Source of the DNA: DATLAN01 sp035527455
GTDB taxonomy: Bacteria; Planctomycetota; Planctomycetia; Pirellulales; Thermoguttaceae
Assembly: GCA_035527455.1 (NCBI GenBank)
Contig: DATLAN010000600.1
Coordinates: 1-40,937, forward strand
Length of the DNA stretch: 40,937 bases
Direction: 5' to 3'
This document shows, piece after piece, positions 25,880 to 32,426 of this stretch; the stretch's first letter is position 1, and every line of letters begins with the position of its first letter. The notes under the pieces are model-generated. The model made no database searches and was not told where the DNA came from. It worked only from the letters and a program-made list of their open reading frames with translations. The position numbers were made by a program, and so were the translations under genes.

Positions 25880-27979
25880 ATGCCGACCTTCCAGTGCAAC
25901 CAGTGCGGTCAACAACTCCAACGACCCACGCAGCCGTACAGTTGCCCTCGATGCGGGCGCCAGGCGGTCGGGCTGTTTCGGGTCGTTCACGGGGCCGCAC
26001 CCGCGGCGCCCGGCGGTGCACAGGGGGGACAACCGAGCGTGCCGCCAACACAACCGGGCGTGCCCTATATTCCGCCCGGCGTTCCACCCACACAACCCGG
26101 CGTGCCGCCGGCTCAACCCGGCATTTCACCAACACATAGCGGGATATCCTATACTCGGCCCGGCGTGCCGCCCGCCCAACCCGGTGTTCCGCCGGCCCAG
26201 CCAGGTTATCCGCCTGCGCAACCGGGTTATCCGCCGGCCCAGAGTGGCACGTCCTATCCTCCGCCCGGCGTTCCGCCTGCACAAACGGGTTATCCGCCTG
26301 CACAAACGGGTTATCCGCCGGCACAAACGGGTTATCCGCCGGCTCAGAGCGGCATGTCCTATGCTCCGCCCGGCGTTCCGCCGGCACAACCGGGTTGTCC
26401 GCCTGCGCAACCGGGTTATCCGCCTGCCCAGCCGGGAATCACACCGGGCCAACCACCGCAAGCCGCTCCGCCCCAAGCCCCGCCGCCGACGCAAGCTCCC
26501 CCGCCGCAAGCCGCTGCGCCGCAAGTGCAACAACCGGCACAAACTCCACCAGCCAGACAACAACGGCCGGCCCCAACCGCTCCGTCGCAACCGGCGGCGC
26601 AACCGGCATCCGTTGCCACGCCGCCTCCTTCGCCCCAGAAGGCCGCGCCGACCAAGCGGCCGCCGACGCCGGCCAAGGCCCCCGCAGCTTCGCGAAAGGA
26701 AACGCGGCAGACGGCTCCTCCGCAAGCCAAACCGTCGGCACCGCCGCCCTCGAAACCGACCGCGCCGCCGCAGCCCAAACCGGCCGCACCGGTGGCTGCC
26801 CAGCCGCCCAGCCGCCCTGTTCCCGTCGAACCGCCCAAGCCGAAACCGCGTCCCAAACCCAGCAGGCCCGAACAGTTCGTTTGGGCCTTTCCCGAAGAGC
26901 CGCCCGAGAGCGGCGCCGCGCCGCTGGTCACCGCGCCGGCGGTCGACGAGACGGGCCGCGTCTTCGTACACCTGCAGGGACGGCTCTACGCGATCGAGGA
27001 GGAAGACGGCAAGCCGAAAATCTGCTGGGAATACGTCACCAGCAGCCACGCTCCCGGCCCGGTCGTCGTCGCCCCCGACGGCACGTTGCGGCTGCACTGC
27101 AGCGACGGCACGCTCCACTGCCTGAGCTTCGAGGGCAAGCAGACCTACCCGCCGGTCAACGTCGGCGAGCCGCTGGGCTTTGCGGCCCCGATCGCCGACG
27201 CCGACGGCAACACCTGGATCAGCGCCCTCGACGGCGGCCTGATCAAGGTCGATCCCGAGGGCCGCGCCTCCGACCGTTATTTCCGCTCGCGGCAAAAATT
27301 CGACGCCCCGGGGGTCATCCACGGGGGCGTGCTCTACATCGGCTCGGAAGACGGCTACATGTTCGCCGTCCGGCTGGACGACCGCCGGGGCGAGAACCTC
27401 TTCGACCACGCGGCCGAGCAGGGCTACACCGGCTGGTACATCCACAGTTGGCCCGCCCTCTCCGACGACGGCAACCTGATCGTCGCCGGCCGCGACGAGC
27501 ACCTTTACGGCTTCTCCCCGAGCGGCAAACGGCTCTTCAAGACGCACCTGCCCGGCCAGGCGCTGGCCTCGGCGGTGATCGACAGGCACGGCCAGGTCTA
27601 CATCGGCGTCAGCCAAGCGCGGCGCGGCGAGGAACCCCGCGGGGTGCTGCTGTGTCTGGACGGGAACTCGCACAAGATCCGCTGGCAGTACCAGGCCGCC
27701 GGGGCCGTCGAATCGACGCCCGTCATCGGCGAGGACGACGTGGTCTACTTCGGCGACAACGCGGGCGTGATCCACGCGGTCGATTTCCGCGGCACGGCGA
27801 AGTGGACGGCGCGGGTGGAGTTGCCGGTCCGCTGTGCCGGCACGATCCTCGGCCCCGAGCGGCTCGCCTTCGGCCTGGAAGACGGGACGCTGATCGTGCT
27901 GAAGTGTTCCTCGCCCGGCCTGGCCCAAGCCGGCTGGCCGAAAGTCGGCAAGACGCTCGGGCAGTGCGGCATGGTGTAG
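25880..27979 (+). CDS. Zinc-ribbon, proline-rich repeat and PQQ-type beta-propeller protein
   Basis: A 699-aa protein. A zinc ribbon at the start (C6, C9, C22, C25) is followed by a long proline-rich low-complexity arm (about 45-330) that begins with seven-residue repeats such as PPAQTGY and continues as Pro/Ala/Lys/Gln tracts. The last 365 residues form a beta-propeller of PQQ/quinoprotein-like blades (GRVFVHLQGRLYAIEE, GVLYIGSEDGYMFAV, DVVYFGDNAGVIHAVDF). No signal peptide or membrane helix is seen, so it is probably cytosolic, which is unusual for this propeller type. AGGAG precedes the ATG, and the gap from the previous gene is 13 bp, so it is the last member of the operon. It likely acts as a protein-binding scaffold. 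No enzyme residues are recognised, and PQQ binding is not implied. Confidence 0.8.
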   Translation: MPTFQCNQCGQQLQRPTQPYSCPRCGRQAVGLFRVVHGAAPAAPGGAQGGQPSVPPTQPGVPYIPPGVPPTQPGVPPAQPGISPTHSGISYTRPGVPPAQPGVPPAQPGYPPAQPGYPPAQSGTSYPPPGVPPAQTGYPPAQTGYPPAQTGYPPAQSGMSYAPPGVPPAQPGCPPAQPGYPPAQPGITPGQPPQAAPPQAPPPTQAPPPQAAAPQVQQPAQTPPARQQRPAPTAPSQPAAQPASVATPPPSPQKAAPTKRPPTPAKAPAASRKETRQTAPPQAKPSAPPPSKPTAPPQPKPAAPVAAQPPSRPVPVEPPKPKPRPKPSRPEQFVWAFPEEPPESGAAPLVTAPAVDETGRVFVHLQGRLYAIEEEDGKPKICWEYVTSSHAPGPVVVAPDGTLRLHCSDGTLHCLSFEGKQTYPPVNVGEPLGFAAPIADADGNTWISALDGGLIKVDPEGRASDRYFRSRQKFDAPGVIHGGVLYIGSEDGYMFAVRLDDRRGENLFDHAAEQGYTGWYIHSWPALSDDGNLIVAGRDEHLYGFSPSGKRLFKTHLPGQALASAVIDRHGQVYIGVSQARRGEEPRGVLLCLDGNSHKIRWQYQAAGAVESTPVIGEDDVVYFGDNAGVIHAVDFRGTAKWTARVELPVRCAGTILGPERLAFGLEDGTLIVLKCSSPGLAQAGWPKVGKTLGQCGMV
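26045..26450 (+). repeat. In-frame 21-bp tandem repeats inside the propeller gene
   Basis: Units of 21 bp close to CCGCCTGCACAAACGGGTTA plus T are repeated in tandem, identical or nearly so around 26274-26345 and diverged outward, with a longer super-unit including TCCTATGCTCCGCCCGGC. They encode PPAQTGY/PPAQPGY peptides. High identity at DNA level suggests recent expansion and a variable copy number between strains. Confidence 0.85.
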
Positions 27980-28217
27980 CCGAGTAGGTTATGCTTCAGC
28001 ATATCGGTCCGCAACCGCAACCAGCGCAACCGAACCCAGCGCAACCGCAGCCAGTATTCGTTCTGGGGAGTTTCTCGGCCACGGACGAAACACGGACGAA
28101 ACACGGATCGAAATGAAGTAATTCCACGACCATCTTCTCTCTCCATCTGTGTTTCATCCGTGTTTCATCCGTGGCTCTCTCCCTCAAGCCCGATATGCTA
28201 AAGCGTAACCTACTCCG
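27980..28217. mobile_element. MITE-like element with 27-bp terminal inverted repeats
   Basis: The left end (27980-28006) and right end (28191-28217) are inverted repeats matching at 24 of 27 positions; the core shared part is AGTAGGTTA...AGCATATCG. Between them lie a short Arg-codon-like tandem stretch (CGCAACC units, about 28010-28052) and a second, nested inverted repeat (28078-28110 with 28143-28175, units such as ACACGGACGAA). There is no transposase. The whole is a 238-bp non-autonomous element or nested REP. It sits between two convergent genes and reaches both stop codons: it begins directly after TAG 27977-27979 and contains the acnX stop at 28210-28212. Confidence 0.6.
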
Positions 28218-29490
28218 TAAAGCACGGCGACGCGCCGAGACACACGCGACCTTCTACCGCCGAGCGGACGCAATCGGCCACGCCGGCGAAGGCCACCCGG
28301 ACGTCGAGTTCGCCCGGGGCGTAATAGGCGCACTTGCCCGAGTCGGTCATGATCACCTGCGAGTCGGAGCGGAGGATCGGCGAATGGAAGGGGCACGTGT
28401 CCAGCGTAATGCGGACGCCGAACTCCGTGAGCCGGTCGATCAGGCCGCCGCTTAGGGCCAAGGCGTGGGACTGCCGGCTGGTAATCACCAGGAACGTGAC
28501 GTGCGGATGGACTGATTTCGGCCGCTCTTGGTCGATCAGCCCGGCCAGCCGGCGAAACTCGGCGAAGGAGAAATGCGGGCAGCCCAACACGACCGCGTCG
28601 AGCCGCTCGCCTGCTTTGGCCGAGGAGAGATCGGATCGGGCCGCCAAGAGATCCGCCATCCGCACGTCGAGGATCTGCTCGGGCTGCTCGCCTTGAAAAG
28701 CTTCGTCCCGCGTTCTCGCTTCCGGCGTCACGCCGACCGCGTGGAACAGCGCGACCGCGCCGGAAGAGGCGGCCGCCGCGCCCAGGGCCTTGAGCTGATC
28801 GTCGGTGGCGTCGGCCGGCAGCCCTTCGATCACCGGGATGCGATCCTGGACCCGCGAGCCGAGCAGGTGTCCGAAGATCGGATAGAAGGTGTCGTCCCGC
28901 AACACGGCCGGTTCTATGTCGATCAGCCGCACGAGGATCTGCCCCTTGCGGTTCTCCTTCAGGTGCAGGCCCTGTTTGGGCACCCGGCCGGTGATGGCGG
29001 CGCAGATGTCGATGTAGTCTCCGTACCAGTTGGTTCGGGCGCCCAACACGGAATTGGCGTAGGCCACGGCGTTCGACTCGCCCCAGCAGATCTGCTGTCC
29101 GAAACGGGGCGTCAGGTAACCCTGGTAGGGCGCGCAGGTCCACGTGGGAATGCAGCCCATGTCGGTGTACGCCTTGGCCTGGCGGATCGCCTTGGCGGCG
29201 AAGTCCTCCGGCACGCCGAACTCCCGCCAGTTCTGCAAGTCCAGCGGCCCCATGTTCAGCGTGGTGGGCACGACGACCTTCCCGCCGCGGGCGGCCAGCG
29301 TCTCGGCGAATTCGAGGCCCGCGTCGCTCAGCAGCCCGCAGCCGTCGATGTGGGCCTGGGTGATGTCCATCATCTCTTCGGCGCCGTAGACCTCGGCCAT
29401 TCTCACCAGGATCGACATGGCGAGCCTGGCGGCGGGGGTCCCCTCGCCGTCGAGCATGCGGCGGTCGTTTTCGGTCAGGCGGACGGGCAT
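28210..29490 (-). CDS. AcnX-type dehydratase (aconitase X large subunit), probable cis-3-hydroxy-L-proline dehydratase
   Basis: A 426-aa protein fitting the aconitase X catalytic subunit (former DUF521): MDITQAHIDGCG near the start, then GCIPTWTCAPYQ, WGESNAVAYANSVLGARTNW, a GCPHFS motif, and a C-terminal DSGKCAYYAPG and CLGASPC. Bacterial AcnX enzymes dehydrate cis-3-hydroxy-L-proline to Δ1-pyrroline-2-carboxylate; archaeal ones act on mevalonate phosphate. The next gene, divergent, is an ornithine-cyclodeaminase-family reductase that would complete the route to proline, favouring the first function. The start at 29490 follows GAAGGA; an in-frame ATG at 29520 is an alternative. No small subunit (DUF126) is fused or adjacent. 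The stop codon lies inside the repeat of the neighbouring MITE-like element. Confidence 0.85.
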   Translation of the reverse strand: MPVRLTENDRRMLDGEGTPAARLAMSILVRMAEVYGAEEMMDITQAHIDGCGLLSDAGLEFAETLAARGGKVVVPTTLNMGPLDLQNWREFGVPEDFAAKAIRQAKAYTDMGCIPTWTCAPYQGYLTPRFGQQICWGESNAVAYANSVLGARTNWYGDYIDICAAITGRVPKQGLHLKENRKGQILVRLIDIEPAVLRDDTFYPIFGHLLGSRVQDRIPVIEGLPADATDDQLKALGAAAASSGAVALFHAVGVTPEARTRDEAFQGEQPEQILDVRMADLLAARSDLSSAKAGERLDAVVLGCPHFSFAEFRRLAGLIDQERPKSVHPHVTFLVITSRQSHALALSGGLIDRLTEFGVRITLDTCPFHSPILRSDSQVIMTDSGKCAYYAPGELDVRVAFAGVADCVRSAVEGRVCLGASPCFTE

Positions 29491-29644
29491 TTTTCCTTCA
29501 TCCAATGGATCTCTGTTCAAGATATCGCAATTTCAGGAAGATGCAACCGGGTGGTGCGCAGTGCGCAGGCGCGTGGCGGTTCGGCCGTCGGTCGCTTCGA
29601 CCCGCTTGCCCGGCCGGTTCGCGGGAGGTTATACTGGGATTTTT

Positions 29645-29698
29645 GTGGCCATCTCGCTCCGCGAGATGAAGCTTCGTCTCGCGGAGCGAGACGGCTAC
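29645..29698. repeat. Dispersed double-hairpin palindrome, copy 2
   Basis: A 54-bp copy of the family seen at 10555-10612, here with TCTCGCTCCGCGAGA and TCTCGCGGAGCGAGA as the two hairpins and GGCTAC at its end. It lies between the divergent acnX and reductase genes, 32 bp before the latter's start. Stem changes relative to copy 1 (T to C with A to G) keep the pairing. Confidence 0.75.
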
Positions 29699-29730
29699 TT
29701 TGTTCCCTCTTGATCTTGACGTGGAGTGCT

Positions 29731-30720
29731 ATGCTGGTTCTCAATGCGGCGGACGTTCGGCGGGCGTTGCCGATGGACAGAGCGATCGACGCGATGAAAC
29801 AGGCCTTTGCCGCACTGTCGGACGGACGGGCCGAAGTGCCGCCGCGCATCCATCTGCCCGTGCGGCCGCACGACGGGGTGAGCCTGGTCATGCCCGCGCT
29901 GGTGCATGACGCAGACGGCGATGCCATGGTGGTCAAGGTGGTTTCGCTGTTCGACGGCAACCCCCGGCGAGGCTTGGCACGAATCCAGGCGGCCGTGCTG
30001 GTCCTGGAAGCCGAGACGGGCCGGCCGATCGCCCTGCTGGAAGGGGCCACGCTGACGGCGATCCGCACGGGTGCCGCGTCGGGGCTGGCCACGGATCTGC
30101 TGGCCAGGAGCGATTGCCGTACGGCGGCGATCTTCGGCGCCGGGGTTCAAGCCCGGACGCAATTGGAGGCGGTTTGCACGGTACGCTCGATCGAAACCGT
30201 TTGGGTCTACGATCCGATTCCCGGCGCGGCGGAGAGGTTCATCGCCAAGGTCGCCTCTCGGGGCCCGATTCCCGCCGACGTGCGCGCCGCCTCGACCCCG
30301 CGGGAGGCCGTGGCCGAGGCCGATATCATTTGCACGGCCACGACCTCCCACGAGCCGGTCTTCGCCCACGCCGACCTGAAGCCGGGCGTCCACGTCAACG
30401 CCATCGGCTCCTATCAGCCCCACGTTCGAGAGATCCCCTCGCAAACCGTGGTCGAGTCCCTGGTGGTTACCGACCACCGCGACATCGCCCTGGAGGAGAC
30501 GGGCGACTTGATCCAACCGATCCGCCGCGGCCTGATCGACGCCGATCACATCCACGCCGATCTGGGCGAACTCGTGCTGGGCCGCAAGCCGGGACGCAGT
30601 TCCGACGAACAGACCACGCTCTTCAAGGCCGTGGGCCTGGCCGTGCAAGACGCCGTGGCCGCACGCGTGGCACTCGCTCAGGCGAAGCAGTTGGGACTGG
30701 GGCAGCCGGTGGAGTGGTGA
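29731..30720 (+). CDS. Ornithine cyclodeaminase/mu-crystallin family reductase, probable Δ1-pyrroline-2-carboxylate reductase
   Basis: A 329-aa NAD(P)-dependent enzyme of the ornithine cyclodeaminase/mu-crystallin family. It shows MPALVHDADGDAMVVKVVSL near the substrate site, the family signature LEGATLTAIRTGAASGLAT, a Rossmann nucleotide motif (AIFGAGVQARTQLEAV), and VNAIGSYQPHVREI. Members include ornithine cyclodeaminase, alanine dehydrogenase and ketimine reductases that turn Δ1-pyrroline-2-carboxylate into L-proline. The divergent AcnX gene makes the last activity the best guess, giving a two-step cis-3-hydroxyproline to proline route in the cytosol. The ATG at 29731 follows GTGGAG. Length is normal. 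Substrate specificity cannot be read from the sequence alone. Confidence 0.8.
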   Translation: MLVLNAADVRRALPMDRAIDAMKQAFAALSDGRAEVPPRIHLPVRPHDGVSLVMPALVHDADGDAMVVKVVSLFDGNPRRGLARIQAAVLVLEAETGRPIALLEGATLTAIRTGAASGLATDLLARSDCRTAAIFGAGVQARTQLEAVCTVRSIETVWVYDPIPGAAERFIAKVASRGPIPADVRAASTPREAVAEADIICTATTSHEPVFAHADLKPGVHVNAIGSYQPHVREIPSQTVVESLVVTDHRDIALEETGDLIQPIRRGLIDADHIHADLGELVLGRKPGRSSDEQTTLFKAVGLAVQDAVAARVALAQAKQLGLGQPVEW

Positions 30721-30738
30721 GGGATGGTCGCAGCCGGA

Positions 30739-30890
30739 ACCCGCCGACTGCGATAACGCCCGCCGACTGCGATAACGCCCGCCGATTGCGATCGGCGGGG
30801 TCGCGTCGAGATCACGCACATCCTCTCGCAATGACCGCGGCGGCAAGGTGCCGCCGCGCGTACCCCGGGGAGTGCGATCCCCGGGCGTTT
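30739..30890. repeat. Tandem CCGCCGACTGCG repeats and two hairpins between convergent genes
   Basis: Three near-identical 18-19-bp units (CCGCCGACTGCGATAACGC type) lie at about 30740-30803, the last extended by CGGCGGGGTC to form a hairpin. They are followed by GCGGCGGCAAGGTGCCGCCG and CCCCGGGGAGTGCGATCCCC, two more strong stem-loops. Lying between a plus-strand gene ending at 30720 and a minus-strand gene ending at 30936, the block may act as a bidirectional terminator. The first unit belongs to the same family as the repeat at 34628-34746. Confidence 0.6.
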
Positions 30891-30935
30891 TCCGCGCTCT
30901 GCCGGCCTGTGTCGTCGGCGCTCTCGGACCGACGT

Positions 30936-32249
30936 TCATTCCTCCGCCGCCAGACCGGCGCACACCAACTCCTGGTCGTTTCGCGCGAAGACGTGCCGGT
31001 ATGCGTAGGCCGGATGCGCCCAGCAAACGCCGTCGCGCTGGTTGAGCTGGACGGTCGTCGGTTCGATCAGCTTCGCCCGGCTGATCTCGTGAAACCCGTC
31101 GGGCGAAAGCCGGCTGATGATCAGTTCGCCCCGTTCGTTGAACATCCAGACGTTTCGGCCGTTGCGGACCATGTGGATGTTGCTCCAGCGGGCCTTGGGC
31201 GTGGCGGTGAGATCCTCCCAGACGCGGTCGCCGTTGTCTGCCCGCAGGCAGCGCAACTGGCCGTAGCTATCGACGCCGTAGACGTAATCGCCCTGGAAGT
31301 ACGGCGTGCTGATCATGGCGTGCAGGGCGTCGGTGATGATCTCGCTCTGGCCGCGTCGGCGCCAGAGTTTTTCCACTTTCAGCTCGTCGGGATCGAGCCG
31401 CAGCATCAATGCCCCGTCGTAGAATGCGGAGAGAAACATCCGGTCGCCTTCGACAACCGGGGTCGGCACGTTGATGACCATCTTGTGCGGCGGGAAGGGA
31501 TAGGTCCAGTGGACGTTGCCGGTGGCCGGGTCCAGCCCGACGACGTTCTCGCCCGTCCAGCAGACCAGCACGGGCCGGCCGGCCTGCTGGATGAGGATCG
31601 GTGCGGAGTAGGACGCCTGGTCGTCGAGCGCTCGCCATAGCTCTTCGCCCGTGCACTTGTCCAGCGCGACAATGCAGGCCCCCTCGTCGGCCCCGATCTG
31701 CACGATCAGCCGATCGCCGTCGACCAGCGGCGCGGAGGAGATTCCCCAGATGGGCAGGCGGATCCGGTAATCGACGCCGGGCTCCTTCTTCCAGAGCAAT
31801 TTGCCGCTGTCCGCGTCGAGGCATCGCAAGTGTCCCATGGTGCCCAGCGCGTAGGCCCGGCCGTCGTCGAGCGTGACCGACGCCCGGGGCCCGGCCCGGT
31901 AGCCGACGCTGACGTACGGGCAGTCGTAGGAATGCGTCCAGATCGGCCGGCCGGTTTCGGCGTCGAAGCAGAGCACGCGTTCGACCTGCTCCGGCTCGGC
32001 GAGCCGATCGGTGAGGTAAACGCGTCCGCCGGCCACGGTCGGCCCGCTATATCCGCTGGAGATCGGCGCCCGCCAGCGGAGCGGGATCGTCTCCCCGGAG
32101 AACTTCTCAATGATTCCCGTCTCGCTCCAAACGCCGTCGCGATTCGGCCCCCGCCACTGCGGCCACTCATCGGCCGGAATTCTGCCGGCCGACGCCAGCG
32201 TGATGGTGGCCAACCAGAGAACCATGATGCGAATTCGTCCGATGTTCAC
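30936..32249 (-). CDS. Secreted PQQ-type beta-propeller protein
   Basis: A 437-aa protein with a signal peptide (MNIGRIRIMVLWLATITLAS then AGRIPADEWPQW) and blade-like repeats along its full length (RVLCFDAETGRPIWTHSYD, RCLDADSGKLLWKKEPG, VVGLDPATGNVHWTYPFP). These are the A-x-D-x-x-TG-x-x-x-W units of PQQ-like/BamB-like propellers. The opening DEWPQWRGPNRDGV is a pattern I associate with planctomycete secreted proteins. The GTG at 32249 follows AAGGA; an ATG eight codons later (32225) is possible. No enzymatic residues were recognised, so it is a periplasmic binding or scaffold protein of unknown partner. It lies downstream of the S9 peptidase gene on the same strand but is separated from it by a perfect hairpin, so it may have its own promoter. 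Confidence 0.8.
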   Translation of the reverse strand: MNIGRIRIMVLWLATITLASAGRIPADEWPQWRGPNRDGVWSETGIIEKFSGETIPLRWRAPISSGYSGPTVAGGRVYLTDRLAEPEQVERVLCFDAETGRPIWTHSYDCPYVSVGYRAGPRASVTLDDGRAYALGTMGHLRCLDADSGKLLWKKEPGVDYRIRLPIWGISSAPLVDGDRLIVQIGADEGACIVALDKCTGEELWRALDDQASYSAPILIQQAGRPVLVCWTGENVVGLDPATGNVHWTYPFPPHKMVINVPTPVVEGDRMFLSAFYDGALMLRLDPDELKVEKLWRRRGQSEIITDALHAMISTPYFQGDYVYGVDSYGQLRCLRADNGDRVWEDLTATPKARWSNIHMVRNGRNVWMFNERGELIISRLSPDGFHEISRAKLIEPTTVQLNQRDGVCWAHPAYAYRHVFARNDQELVCAGLAAEE

Positions 32250-32303
32250 TCGGCTGTCCTTTCAACTGACTGCATTTACGTCGGCAAGTCGTGACGACTG
32301 AAA

Positions 32304-32391
32304 GTTTAGCGGGCGGGCTTGCCCGCCGTGTCTTCCGCTGCAGTTCCCTCTGGTGGCCAGCCGACACGGCGGGCAAGCCCGCCCGCTAAAC
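32304..32391. terminator. Perfect 29-bp inverted repeat, possible terminator of the S9 peptidase gene
   Basis: The arms 32304-32332 and 32363-32391 are exact reverse complements over 29 bp (GTTTAGCGGGCGGGCTTGCC start) around a 30-base centre. Each arm also holds its own small palindrome (GGCGGGCTTGCCCGCC). It lies downstream of the peptidase gene (ends at 32427) and upstream of the next gene start. It lacks a clear U-run, so it may be a dispersed REP-type palindrome that also ends transcription. Confidence 0.6.
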
Positions 32392-32426
32392 GACAGCGGC
32401 AATGGTTGCGCCGAACCGTGTTCCGC

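Noticed and set aside
26045..26450. CRISPR-like regular repeats
   Set aside because: The units are 21 bp without spacers, are in frame, and encode a proline-rich peptide in the propeller protein.
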